DNA of 64,000 nt from Liolophura sinensis. Its lineage: Eukaryota > Mollusca > Polyplacophora > Chitonida > Chitonidae. The stretch's first letter is position 1. Each line of letters opens with the position of its first letter. Positions 24,851-35,400 of this stretch are shown piece by piece. The notes under the pieces are model-generated. The model was not told the origin of the DNA. It saw only the letters and a list, made by a program, of their open reading frames with translations, and did no database searches. Made by a program: the position numbers and the translations under genes. Where the stretch lies: assembly GCF_032854445.1 (NCBI RefSeq), contig NC_088307.1, positions 310,001 through 374,000 on the forward strand, in the 5' to 3' direction.

Positions 24851-26529
24851 GTCCTTTACAATGTGAACAATATGTTTTAAGTATACAGAAGCGAAAGTAT
24901 AATGTTGATAGTTGTGAAACGGTATATAATTTTTTTTGTTTGCATATCAGCGAGACGAATCTATCAGAGGCTATTCCCCAAAACCTTCACACTGAAGGTT
25001 TATTAACAAGCCGTCTTTAATTAAAGGGCGTTTGGAATTCTGATTAATGCATCTCTGGCTTTAGAGTATTCGACCAAATGTACAGTCAGGAGCGTCAACG
25101 ATTTAGACAGTTTGGCCGAAAACACGATTCCTGTATGGTCAGGAATGTCAACGGGTTTAGACAATTTGACTGAAAGCACGTTAACGAACGGTAACTGTAG
25201 ACAAATGTTTATCTTGGCTGAAATTCTCCTTGTGCGCCAGCCGTGTGTTTTGGGGGAAAAGGACTTTTCAAGTTCTAATGTAAATTAGAGGAGAATACAT
25301 GGCGATGATGGTTATAATTAACGGTTCTCAACAATAAACTAAGGCAGAAAAAACAGAGTGATCCTCTCTGACTGTTCTGTTTTGTTAGCAGCACAATCAG
25401 GTACAGCTACAGAATATTTTCTACACATTAGATTTTGATCTTACCTGTTTATCTTAAGTACATAGTTCACTGATTCAGGAATACACCAGTTATATGCGAA
25501 TGTGTGCTGTTCAATAACAAGACTGTTTGATATATGAACCACGGAATAAGCTATATGTATAAATCTAGGGTGAGAATACATATCTGCCTGATATAACTTT
25601 CAGTCAATCGCCCAGAACAAACATAATGATAGCCATCCTTGTTAATGACTGTTTTGAAGTTCGTCACTTCTTTGGATGACACTGACCTGTTTCTGGTTCA
25701 AGTATGCAAGTGCCTAAGTTTGTTCTTCAGTAGGAAACTGAATTGGAAGAATTTCATTTCCCTCCATGTTGATATTTTCAAATTATGCTGACAAACATGT
25801 ATGCTGGAGAACTACATGACAATCTTATACAAATCACTTATTTTTCTCTATACGTAAAACATGCATGCAGTAACGCATTAATGGGCAGTGTTTGACGAAA
25901 ACATCTGCCACTGCAACGGCAACGAAAACCAAAGTCATTTTGTACAAGTACATAGACATACCACTTAGATAGGAAGCTCCAAGCTGATATAATTTAACAG
26001 GGCTAGACATTATGGGAAGCAAGGAATCGAGATTTTAAAATGAACACATCTTCTTTTATCTCCAACAAACACAGCTCGCATCGTTTGTTTTTGCGTGCAC
26101 ATTTTAGAAACGGCGATCAAAATATCATTGCTACCATAATTTAGTGAAGAGGATGAAACCAATTCCATATTTGTGGGTAAGGGAACCACGTGGCCCACGC
26201 TTTGATCGTCTTTAGGTGAAGCCAACAGTTGTCAAGCAACTCTGTAGCTCATTATCAGCTGAATATGAAGGGGTTATTGATCTGTTAGCTGTTCTGAACA
26301 CTCGTGCTTACCTTACTTCAGAAGTGCAATTATTGTCAAGAATACATCAGTATAGATATAGTTCAGTTCATATCTTCCGACCATTTAAAATAAAGACTCG
26401 AGTGAGATTAGAGCTCCGAATGTACTGGGTTTAGTTCTACCGCTCATGAGTTCTTGTCTCAATAGTGCCAGCATTTGCATTTAGTTTTATTCTTACGAAA
26501 TAAATGTTCCAATGTCGGAACATTCCACT
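24851..26529. other. Single-copy stretch without a gene
   Basis: About 1.7 kb of AT-rich sequence. Frames do not exceed 78 codons and none resembles a known family. No tandem repeat or SINE. Confidence 0.55.
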
Positions 26530-26895
26530 TAAACTACTTCCGTATTGTTCCACATAACAAATGTTTCCACACTCACACATATTCCAGTATCCATTAGTTA
26601 TACATTGTAAAGTATAACAGCTGTTTCCATATTTACATATATTCCAATGTCCATCAGTAATATATTGTAAGACATAACGGCTGTTTTCATATTTACACAT
26701 ATTCCAATGTCCATCAGTAATATATTGTAAGATATAACGGCTGTTTTCATATTTACACATATTCCAATGTCCATCAGTAATATATTGTAAAGCATAACAA
26801 CTGTTCCACTTTTACACATATTGTAACATCTATCAGTAATACATTGTAAAACATAATAGCTCTTTACACGATTGCACATGTTCCAATACACAGTA
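26530..26895. repeat. 60-bp minisatellite, about 6 copies
   Basis: Exact 60-bp period: words ATATTCCAATGTCCATCAGT, ATATATTGTAAG and GCTGTTTTCATATTTACAC align from 26641 to 26760. The outer copies are more diverged than the central ones, as expected when unequal exchange homogenises the middle. The 20-codon unit leaves minus frames open (107 and 97 codons). Confidence 0.93.
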
Positions 26896-27629
26896 TTGTT
26901 TCAGCTGCTACGTACTTTCAAAACAGCAGTTATTAATTCCGCATTATTACACGTGACAAACTGTCCGTCATAACACATACTCAAAGCACTTATCATATCT
27001 TTAGAACTGTTCCCGCTTCTCTAATGTCATTACGTATCTTTAAAATACAAATGTAGTTAGAGAGAAAGTCCTTGACATGCATGAAAGCCGTTGTTATTAA
27101 TATATCTGTGTATGTTGACTAATGGCTAATCAATACTCAGTAATATCTATTAATTAGTTAACATTGGTTGGCGTTCTGAATGAAATTCATCAATTTCTTT
27201 ACAAGATGACAAATACCGGAGTGGAAATACGGTTACACACCAATTGCTGTGTTTCGAGTACAATACTACAGTTTTCATTGCGCTATGGAACCCACACAAC
27301 TATCGTGTTTACCATATTTTGTCGCATTTGCACACAGAAAATAAAATTACTATCAGATTTGAACAAAACCTAAAAGTAGCTTGCAATTTAATTTGCCATC
27401 ATGGTCACTGGCATCTTTACTGCTCGTACGAAAACATTTGAGGTACGAAATTTGTTTGTGTGCAAATCACGAAAAGTTTAGCACACCTCTGTTTGCCAGA
27501 TAAATGAACTAATCTAATTTTCAGCTGATCAGACCATTTTAAATGACGTGTTTTTTGCCTGAGTGATTACTTGATTTTATGCTTGAGAACTGACAACAAC
27601 TTCCTGGCAGAGTGTCAAACAACTCATCG
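26896..27629. other. Single-copy stretch
   Basis: AT-rich, no gene identified. Confidence 0.5.
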
Positions 27630-27892
27630 GGGGCCTCCGTGGCTCGGTTGGTTAGCGCGCTAGCGCAGCGTAATGACCCAGGAGTCTCTCACCAATGCGG
27701 TTGCTGTGAGTTCAGCTCATGCTGGCTTTCTCTCCGGCCGTATGTGGGAAGGTCTGTCAGCTACCTGCGGATGGTCGTGGGTTTCCCCCGGGCAGTGCCC
27801 GGTTTCCACCCACCATAATGCTGGCCGCCGTCGTATAAGTGAAATATTCTTGAGTACGGCGTAAAACACCAATCAAAAAAAAAAAAAAAAAA
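27630..27892 (+). mobile_element. Full-length tRNA-derived SINE
   Basis: Complete copy: head GGGGCCTCCGTGGCTCGG with A-box-like TGGCTCGGTTGG; the B-box region GTGAGTTCAGCTC has lost three bases; body intact; tail TTCTTGAGTACGGCGTAAAA, CACCAATC and A18. The flanks AACTCATCG (27621-27629) and AAATCATCG (27890-27898) form a likely 9-bp target-site duplication with one mismatch that partly overlaps the poly-A. The long uninterrupted A-tail suggests a recent insertion. Confidence 0.94.
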
Positions 27893-27898
27893 TCATCG

Positions 27899-28189
27899 CG
27901 CGATAAGATATGAAGGTCATGTTGACCAGCGCACCCACATCTCAGACTTTGAATAATCAGCCCTGTGGCATTGTGCAATAACGCTTGGTTTTAACCTATA
28001 TACTATTACACAGCGTAGAAAATTCCGAATTTAAACCCACGGCGAAAAAGCCATTCCAAATGGAATCCACAATTCAACATAGAACATCCAAGTTAATACA
28101 ACAAGCTGTTTCTCCCTTTGACTTCATTATGTATTTTCTAAAGCACTAACTCGTACGTTATAGTGAGAAATGAATAGTACTGATTTTGT
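27899..28189. other. Single-copy spacer
   Basis: Nothing recognised. Confidence 0.5.
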
Positions 28190-29069
28190 TGGCCAAGGAC
28201 GAACAACACTCCTAAGCCGAGGATGTACAGACGAACAACGCACCTTAGCCGAGGATATACAGTGTTGGGCACTGGCGAACAGCCCTCGAGAATGTACTGT
28301 GTGTTACAGTGACCAACACTACGAAGCAATGAATGCACAGTGTGGTACAATGACAGGCAACGTTCCTAACCCAAGGATGTTCCGTGTACACTGGTAAACA
28401 ATACTCCTAAACTGAGGATGTGCAATGTGGTAAATGTGGTACATTTGCAGAAAGCCCCTTCCAAGACTATGATGTGCCGCGTGGTACATTGGCAGAAAAA
28501 CTCTTCCAAGCCGATTGGAAAAAGGCTTTCCAAGCCAGCGATGTACAGTGTGGTAAATTGGCACAAAAGCCCGTCTAAGCCAATATAGGGTCGTACATTG
28601 ACAGAAAACCCTTCCACATCGACGATGTACAGTGTGCGACATTAGCAGAAAACCCTTTCAATCCGACGATGTACAGTGTGGTACATTGGCACAAGAGACC
28701 TTTCAAGCCAATATGTAGAGTGTGGTACATTGGCAGAAAAACTTCTTCCAAACCGACGCTGCAGAGTGTGGTACTTTGACAGAAAACCTTTTCAAGCCAA
28801 CGATATACAGTGCGGTACATTGGGAAAAAAAACCCTTCCAAACCGATAGTGTGATACATTGGCAGAAAAACTTCTTCCAGACCGACAATGAAGAGTGTGG
28901 TTCATTGGCAGGAAAACTGTTGCAAATCGATCATGTACAGTGTGGTAAATTGGTGTAAAGTCCCTCCAAAGCCGACGATGTACTGTGTGGTGTATTGGCA
29001 GGGTGAGGCACATTGGCAGAAAAACCTTTCCAGGACAACGATTTAGAGTGTGGTATATTGACAGAAAAA
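28190..29069. repeat. 45-bp minisatellite (GATGTACAGTGTGGTACATTG), block 1
   Basis: About 19 units near 45 bp, built from GACGATGTACAGTGTGGTAC, then ATTGGCAGAAAAACCCTTCC and AAGCC. Length varies slightly, so minus-strand frames (83-162 codons) run only through some units. The unit contains GTACA twice. Confidence 0.9.
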
Positions 29070-29197
29070 CCTGCGGATCGTCGTGGGTTTCCCCCCAGGC
29101 TCTGTCCGGTTTCCACCCAACATAACCTGACCGCCGTCGTATAAGTGAAATATTTTGAGTACGGCGTAAAACACCAATAAAATAAAATAAATAAATA
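29070..29197 (+). mobile_element. 5'-truncated SINE inside the 45-bp array
   Basis: Begins mid-body at CCTGCGGATCGTCGTGGG and ends with GAGTACGGCGTAAAACACC and AATAAAATAAAATAAATAAA. The array continues on both sides. There is no obvious target-site duplication; the truncation point lies next to an AAAAAC run of the array. Confidence 0.9.
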
Positions 29198-29814
29198 ACT
29201 CCTAAGCTCACAGTGTACAGTGTGGTTCTTTGAGAAAAAACTCTCCTAAGCTGACGGTGTTGAGTGTGGTTCATTGACAAACAACCCTCCTAAACTGACG
29301 ATGCGCAGTGTAGAATACAGTGAAGACCACCCGGCTGTGATGTGAAGTGTGGCTTATTGACAAACAACCGTCTCAAGTCTAGGATGTGCATATGTACAAT
29401 GAAGAACAACTGTCGAAGCCGAGGATGTACAGTATGATTCATTGACAAACAACCGTCTCAAGTCTAGGATGTGCTGTATGGCTCAATGACAAACAGCTGT
29501 CCTAGGATGTGCAGTGTGGCCCTTTGAAAACCAACTGTCATAAGCCTAGGATGTACAGTGTGGTACATGTAGACTGAAGAAAAACCCTCTTACGCTGACG
29601 ATGTAAAGTGTGGTACATTGGCGACCAACTTTTCCCAGCTGACAATGGACACTGTGGTACATTGATGAACAACCTTTCCAAAGAGATGATAAGCAGTATG
29701 GTACATTGACAAATCACCGTCCTTGCCCAACCGTGTACAGTGTGGTAAATTGAAAAACAACCCTCCCAAGCCGACGATGTGTAATGTGGTACATTGACGA
29801 ACATGTGTCATAAG
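29198..29814. repeat. 45-bp minisatellite, block 2
   Basis: Continuation of the same repeat, with more diverged units carrying ATTGACAAACAACCGTCC in place of the AAAAACC segment. About 13 units. Confidence 0.85.
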
Positions 29815-29962
29815 CCGTGGAAAGGTCTCCCAGCAACATTCGGAAGGTCGTGAGTTTCTCCCGGGCTCTGCCCGGTTCCCTCCCACCAAAATGCTGGCAG
29901 CCGCCGCATAAGTGAAATATTCTTGATTATGGCGTAAAACAGCAATCAGATCAAATCAAACC
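29815..29962 (+). mobile_element. Second 5'-truncated SINE inside the array
   Basis: Starts CCGTGGAAAGGTCTCCCAGC within the body and ends GATTATGGCGTAAAACAGC, then AATCAGATCAAATCAAA. It is more diverged than the copy at 29070. Both SINEs in this array have lost the promoter-bearing head. Confidence 0.87.
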
Positions 29963-30165
29963 CTCATAAGCTGACGATATGCAGTGTAGTACATTAACGA
30001 ATGTCACCAATAAGACGACGAGGTACCGTGTGGTATATTGAAGAACATCAACATTAACCCATGACGTATCGTGTGATACATTGATGTACATCCCCAATTG
30101 GATGCGATGTACATTGTGGTACATTGATGAACAACCACCCATACCCGATGATGTCCAGTGTGTGA
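29963..30165. repeat. 45-bp minisatellite, decayed end
   Basis: Four to five diverged units recognised by GTGTGGTACATTGATGAAC words. The array then fades into single-copy sequence. Confidence 0.75.
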
Positions 30166-31445
30166 TACACGAGCCTCGCTGTCCAGGAGAAATGTGTGAA
30201 GCCTTACACAGCTGACAGATATTGATCTTATCTGTGACGTTTAGTTGCCTGTGCAACAACAGACGTTGAAGGTCTATGCCACCGGTTCCAGACGGCAAGA
30301 AACATTTATAGAATCCTCCCACACACGTTTATATGGCAAAGTTGAAGCCCAGTACCTATTACATGCTGACGGACGACGTGTTTAACTCAGTCTTTAGACG
30401 CTAAGCTTTTTTGTTTGCGTGGAAACAATCATTGCACGAAGTGTAGGCCTTTTTTCGAAAAACAGAGTACACTTTTGGACCCGCTATTCTCTTTCAATGT
30501 GGGCTATTTAGGAACCTTTCGTCTCGTTAAATGCTTTATTGTGATACATTTCCCTTCTAGCCGTTATATTAAAAATACTCATTGTATCAAAATATTAACC
30601 CACCCTGACTGAACACGATACGGTATACTTTCCATGTAGTCACAATTAGCACCATCCTGACGTTGTGTCTCATGTAAACACCGTCTTGTCACATGAAAAC
30701 ACCAACAAGGCACAAAATATATCCGAAAATAGATGGTTGAAAAACTGCCAATTATATGGCGAAATATGGTAAAATTGAGGTAATGAAATAAAGTTGTTGT
30801 GAGGTTTTACAATATTTCCACAAAAACTTATTAACTTAATATATGTACAAGATATACTATGCACCCTACGCATCCCAGAGTTTAGTGGATATCGTTCACT
30901 TCAGACCACGACAGGTTTGTAAGGATCCATGGATATAATAACAGGTATAAGCTAAACAACATCTGTGAAGTGTGCCTGTTTCCACGACTTTTTGTAGTGC
31001 TCCAAAGTATTTCTTGTAATACACAGTACAGACGGATCCTAGTCAAATATTCTAGGCCCATCATGGCCGGATCATACGTGGACGTTCCGGCCATCATACG
31101 CGCACCCAGATTCGCTCCCAACTGCCGTCATGGTACCAACACAGGACGCATTATTTTGCCATCCTGGTCAGAATTTTCCAGTGATTATGCTGTTTGCTGC
31201 GAACTTATTTACGCCAAATCCGTCGTGTCTTCGTGTATTGGCGAGAACTATTTTTCCTGTTCGACAATTTCCCACAAAATTCGGGTGTGTAGCATGGGTG
31301 TGTGTAGCCTACCACTGGTGATTATCCTGCATGCGCACATGGAACATATATAATACGATGTAGAATTTCACTTCGTAATTACTACTGTCATGTGTGACTT
31401 TTACCATTTTTCCTCCTTTTGTTTCTTATTTCATGTTTTTTGCAG
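30166..31445. other. Single-copy stretch
   Basis: Higher-complexity sequence with no tandem repeats. A 127-codon plus frame (30970-31353) and a 79-codon minus frame (30882-31121) overlap each other, and neither resembles a family I know. The end of the stretch is a long pyrimidine tract (31397-31442). Confidence 0.45.
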
Positions 31446-31534
31446 ATACGATAATAGGAAGGAAAGTCTCCATCGGTCAGCTGCTGAAATCTGGACTCGA
31501 GAACACGTACATGTCTTTTATGTATCCTCAATAA
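31446..31534 (+). CDS. Candidate terminal exon (hypothetical)
   Basis: A roughly 45-base pyrimidine-rich tract ends in TTTTTTGCAG at 31445, a strong 3' splice-site pattern. Read with two bases completing a split codon, the following frame gives TIIGRKVSIGQLLKSGLENT, then YMSFMYPQ and a TAA at 31532-31534. AATTAAA and ATTAAA words at about 31605 and 31631 could serve as polyadenylation signals. I do not recognise the peptide. The matching upstream exon is not identified, so this may be chance; a second frame across the same bases is also open for longer (31390-31605). Confidence 0.2.
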
Positions 31535-31945
31535 CGGTGTCTTTGAGGCGAAACTTGTGGCGAAACGACTTCTTTGAGAAGTTAGGTCGAACCTTTATCA
31601 GATAATTAAAACTACTTGCTCCGATAAAGATTAAAACCACTGGATTCCTGTCGGATTCGCTGCGAGCTAGTCTCCGTATTGATTCGGCATTGACCTGGAG
31701 GGCGTGTTTTAATGCAGCTGTTTTCCGGCGTCACTCTTCGCCTGTAACATGTCCCCGAGCTATCTTCCTAGTAGGTCTTTGTGTCTTATCAGCCCGCTGC
31801 TGTCATCCCCTGCTCCATTTTGTTTCCCATGTCATGTCGTTTAGCCACATCGCATTCTCTCGCCTCTATTCAGAATAATCTGAACGCGTCCTCTTTGAAC
31901 AAGTCTTTGCTTTCCTTATGCCTTTTTCCTGTGCCATCAGTTTAG
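31535..31945. other. Single-copy stretch
   Basis: No feature recognised beyond the possible polyadenylation words. Confidence 0.4.
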
Positions 31946-32200
31946 TGACATCCGTGAGTGTTGTGTCGCATTGCCGTCCCAATGTCGTCTTCCATGTCGT
32001 TGCTGCTATCCTGCTATCTATCCCATGTCGTTATCAAATGCTGTCCCCAATATCGACATCTCTTTACATCCCATTATGCCGTTGTCAAAAGCTGTCCACC
32101 CTGCATCTCATTGAATCCCACCATGTCGTTCTCAAATGCTGTAGTCGCATGTCGGCAATTCATTGGATCGCGCCATGTCTTTGTCAAAGACTTGTAGGCA
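31946..32200. repeat. Decayed copies of the about 52-bp repeat
   Basis: Words CATGTCGTTGCTGC, ACATCTCTTTACATCCCA, CCATGTCGTTCTCAAATGC and GCATGTCGGCAATTC match the unit of the array at 34166-34480 but are strongly diverged. The two blocks flank the Penelope-like element, suggesting a formerly continuous array into which the element, or a larger segment, was inserted. Confidence 0.7.
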
Positions 32201-32927
32201 TCTTGTCACGTAATACGTTTGTTAATCTATGCGTCGAAATACGGTATGTGTATTAGAGCCTCCAGTTCTTCACTGAGACGTTTAGAGTTTTTAAGTATCC
32301 ACATACAGTTGACGCCTGAATTTTTTTAGCAATTGCACAACAGTCCTTGTTCTAAAATTACTGTACTTCTTGTAGTGCCTTCGTTAGGAGAGTAGACGCA
32401 AGTTTGGTGGCATGGCTTTTTGACCCTGCTATAAAGCCGGCTTTGTATGGGGATTTATGCATTTTAAGAATGCAGTAAAGTTGTGGTATGTTGGTGTGAC
32501 TGGAATGTACGGGTATACTCCTCTCTTTGAGAACGGACTGTGGTAATGGTAAGCCACAAAAACCTGATAGTAATAGTTCTTGAAGACAAATGTAATATTA
32601 TTAAGAACTTTGTCCGCAGGAACAATAACGTATTTTCTCTGAAGGTCATCAGGTAACTTCTGCACGGTAGGATCCTTCAGAACTTGCTTGGCTGTCACAA
32701 GATCATTAGTATTAATATGGTGAACTGCATACACAACCTTTTACTTTACTAGCTCATGCGAAGTGTCAAGGATTAAAGCTTCTACCTTCTCCCGTTTAAA
32801 TCATTTATTTGCTAATTTTCAAGCGCTGAAAGGACTCTTTTCATTAGCTCTTATATTTATTTTTCTCAGCTCTCTATGTTTGGGAATGTTTCATCTTCGT
32901 AGATCACGAATTGTTTACAATATCAAG

Positions 32928-32941
32928 GTCACTCTTCATGA
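32928..32941. repeat. Target-site duplication, left copy
   Basis: GTCACTCTTCATGA before the SINE head, identical to 33209-33222. It lies within the Penelope-like element. Confidence 0.95.
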
Positions 32942-33208
32942 GGGGGCTTCCGTGGTTCAGTGGGTTAGCGCGCTAGCGCAGCGTAATGACCCAGCAGTCT
33001 CTCACCAATGCGGTCGCTGTGAGTTCACAGCTCATGCTGGCTTCCTCTCCGGCCGTAAGTGGGAAGGTCTGTCATCAACCTGCGGATGGTCGTGGGTTTC
33101 CCCCGGGCAGTGCCTGGTTTCCATCCACCATAATGCTGGCCGCCGTCGTATAAGTGAAATATTCTTGAGTACGGCGTAAAACACCCATCAAATAAAATGA
33201 ATAAATAA
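32942..33208 (+). mobile_element. Full-length SINE inserted in the Penelope-like element
   Basis: Complete copy: GGGGGCTTCCGTGGTTCAG head, TTAGCGCGCTAGCGCAGCG, a B-box region GTGAGTTCACAGCTC with an indel, body, TTCTTGAGTACGGCGTAAAA and CACCCATCAAATAAAATG AATAAATAA tail. The perfect 14-bp duplication GTCACTCTTCATGA on both sides dates it after the retroelement. Removing the SINE plus one duplication brings together the two flanks of the PLE in the same reading direction. Confidence 0.96.
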
Positions 33209-33222
33209 GTCACTCTTCATGA
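33209..33222. repeat. Target-site duplication, right copy
   Basis: GTCACTCTTCATGA after the AATAAATAA tail, identical to 32928-32941. Confidence 0.95.
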
Positions 33223-33904
33223 CATGTTCACATGGATTGTAAATGAAGTTTGACGATCAACAGTCACAAATGTATCTACCAGATGTATAATGAGACATCT
33301 CAAAATGTTTAACTGCTTTTGCGAAATTAAATATCTTGGATACGATTGCTTTTGTGTATTTGTAGGAAATGCACGGGGGCTCTCGTAAGTTGAAATCATT
33401 CTGCACAGAATTGCAAACTTCTGGATAATTTAAAATGCGTGGTACGTGGATTAAATCCAGAGTTCTCTCTACATGTAGGTACATGTATTTACATTTTAGG
33501 GACAGCCTATTTGGATCAGTATTAACTGTTCTGACTGGATGGTAAAGTGAAAATAGGATATGCCTTGACACACACGGATCACAAGGGGTGGTGCAGAAAG
33601 TAAAAGTGGACGTTACTTCTGTAACCACTTTACTCAATATTTTAAGTGGAAGTGCATATAACACTGTGCGCAGAGTGTGCATGTTGTTAGTTGTTTTAGA
33701 CAAACCTAACAGATAGCTGACAGTTATGTTGCTATGAATCGACACCTTATTAAACTTCCCCCGACCATGGCTGCGTTGATTTCTTTGAGAGTTTTTGAAC
33801 AGACGTATTATTTTGGAGTCATCTGGTTGACTGGATGTCACGTTGCCAATCCACATAACGCTGTTGTTTAAGCCATCAGCAAAAACTGAACAAAGCTCTA
33901 GCAT

Positions 33905-34165
33905 CCAATATGCGTACATATGTAGACCTACTATATAACACTTACGGGTGTGTAACCCCACACGTCTTTGAGCCGCGGGTATGCGTACATATGTAGGCCT
34001 GCTATATAACACTCGGGTGTGTAACCCCACACGTCCTTGAGCCGCGGGTATGCGTACATATGTAGGCCTACTATATAACACTTACGGGTGTATAACCCCA
34101 CACGTCTTTGAGCCGCGGGTATGCTCACATTTGTAGCATAGAACACTTACGGTATGTAACACCAC
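33905..34165. repeat. About 70-bp tandem repeat, 3.5 copies
   Basis: TGCGTACATATGTAG recurs at 33911, 33982 and 34051 (spacing 71 and 69). Each unit includes GGGTGTGTAACCCCACAC, which contains a short inverted repeat, and GAGCCGCGGGTATGC. The repeat is fused in frame to the start of the long minus-strand frame of the retroelement, so the first roughly 55 residues of that frame are repeat-derived. Confidence 0.92.
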
Positions 34166-34480
34166 ACATTTCTTCGCATAGCACCATGCCCTTCTCAGAT
34201 GCTGTCTCTTTACATACCACTGTGTCGTTCTCATATGATGTGTTCTCATGTCGGCATCTCTTTACATCCCGCCATGTTGTCTCTTATGCCGTGCTCGCAT
34301 GTCAGCATCTCTTTACATCCCGCCATGTTGTTCCCTTATGTTGTCCTCGCATGTCGGCATCTACTTACATTTCGCCATGTTCTTCTCATATGCTCTTCTC
34401 CCATGTCGGCATCTCTTTACATCCCACCGAGTTGTCTTATGTTGTGCTCGCACGTAAGCATCTCTTTACAACCTCTTATA
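34166..34480. repeat. 52-bp minisatellite (CATGTCGGCATCTCTTTACA)
   Basis: About six units of 51-52 bp with CATGTCGGCATCTCTTTACA, TCCCGCCATGTTGTTC and CTTATGTTGTGCTCG. Related to the decayed block at 31946-32200. Confidence 0.9.
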
Positions 34481-34539
34481 AGATCCCACAAAAGTTTCAA
34501 AGCATATGTTATATATATATATAATATTGGAGAGACCTT

Positions 34540-35085
34540 TGCTTCACGAGGGATTATAGGGGCAACATGCTGTTTCATTGTTTATTTTGTACGCCGGTGT
34601 GTGGAGTCCCATGTCGTTGTCTTTATCGTGTTCTGCGTTTATTTCGTACGCCGGGGTGTGGCCTCCCATATCGTTGTCTTTATCGTCTTCATCATTTATT
34701 TCGTACACTAGTATGAGACCTCCCAGGTCGTTGTCTTTATCGCCTTCATCGTTTATTTCATTCACCAGTGATGTGCCTTTGTATTCTCCTGTAGTATTTT
34801 CCAGTTGCATCCCTTCTGATTTCCACATGTCGTTGTCTTTATCGTCTTCATCGTTTACTTCGTACACCAGTGATATGCCAATTTATTCCCCTGTACTACT
34901 TATCACTTGCATCCCTTCCGATTTTCACATGTCATTGTCTTTATCGTCTTCATCGTTTATTTGGTACACCAGCGATGTGCCATTGTATTCCCCTGTACTA
35001 TTTATCACTTGCATCCCTTCTGAGTTCCACATGCCATCGTCTTTATCGTCTTTATCGTTTATTTTTCCTGATTTTCAGATGTCGT
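34540..35085. repeat. 57-bp / 102-bp tandem repeat with open frames on both strands
   Basis: Three 57-bp units are followed by three 102-bp units. All share GTCGTTGTCTTTATCGTC and GTTTATTTCGTACACC; the long unit carries an extra 45 bp (CTGTACTATTTATCACTTGC and CATCCCTTCTGA). Both lengths are multiples of three. The plus strand has a 201-codon frame of serine-rich repeats. The minus strand reads an acidic repeat (YEINDEDDKDNDMGG) and is open for 107 codons, with two stops further upstream. The acidic reading looks protein-like, but no start, promoter or flanking exon is seen. Confidence 0.9.
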
Positions 35086-35136
35086 TGCAGTTATTGATAT
35101 TCTTTTTTTTGTCTTATTGCATTGTACAACAATGCT

Positions 35137-35312
35137 TTACTTATATTTATTTTATTTTTCTTGACTGGTGTTTTCTGCTGTAATCAAGAATATTTCACTA
35201 ATATGACACGGACATCATTTTGGGTGAAGTGCCATTGGAAAACCCACAACCACAGCAGCCTTCCCACGTACGGCCGGAGAGGAAGCCAGCATGAGCTGGA
35301 CTCGAGCGAGGT
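35137..35312 (-). mobile_element. Internally deleted SINE
   Basis: Reverse complement of the SINE: TTTATTTTATTTTTCTTGAC, CAAGAATATTTCACTAATAT, GGAAAACCCACAACCAC, CTTCCCACGTACGGCCGGAG and GAAGCCAGCATGAGCTGGAC. The piece between the body halves and the head beyond the B-box are missing. Confidence 0.85.
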
Positions 35313-35357
35313 GGGTTAAAACTAAATGCAAGTTTCTCCCCATTTTCTTCCTTGATC

Positions 35358-35400
35358 TCTCTAACAGCGGAACTGTTAAGCACGGCGTTAAAGCCTAAGT
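35358..35400 (+). mobile_element. Tail fragment of a second SINE type
   Basis: GGAACTGTTAAGCACGGCGT then TAAAGCC resembles the 3' tail at 58060-58095 (TTGTTAAGTACGACGTTAAA). It is short, so the assignment is tentative. Confidence 0.5.

Larger units (their letters stand above)
32235..33870 (-). pseudogene. Decayed Penelope-like retroelement, 3'-truncated
   Basis: Minus-strand remnant of a Penelope-like element (PLE). In order from the 5' side, an intact frame (33257 to about 33850) holds RTLDLIHVPRILNYPEV (about 33.45 kb), REPPCISYKYTK and YTSGRYICDC, the segment preceding the reverse transcriptase in PLEs. It stops at an in-frame TGA, after which SSNFIYNPCEHV continues the expected pattern. 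Beyond a SINE insertion follow KYVIVPADKVLNNITFV (32429-32734 frame). In another frame come LYCILKMHKSPYKAGF (about 32.44 kb), the PLE YxLPKxHKxPYK-type RT motif, and SGVNCMWILKNS (about 32.30 kb). Frameshifts and stops make it non-functional. The catalytic aspartate motifs of the RT and the GIY-YIG endonuclease are absent: sequence below 32.24 kb is tandem repeat. The family assignment rests on motif memory, not a search. Confidence 0.8.
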
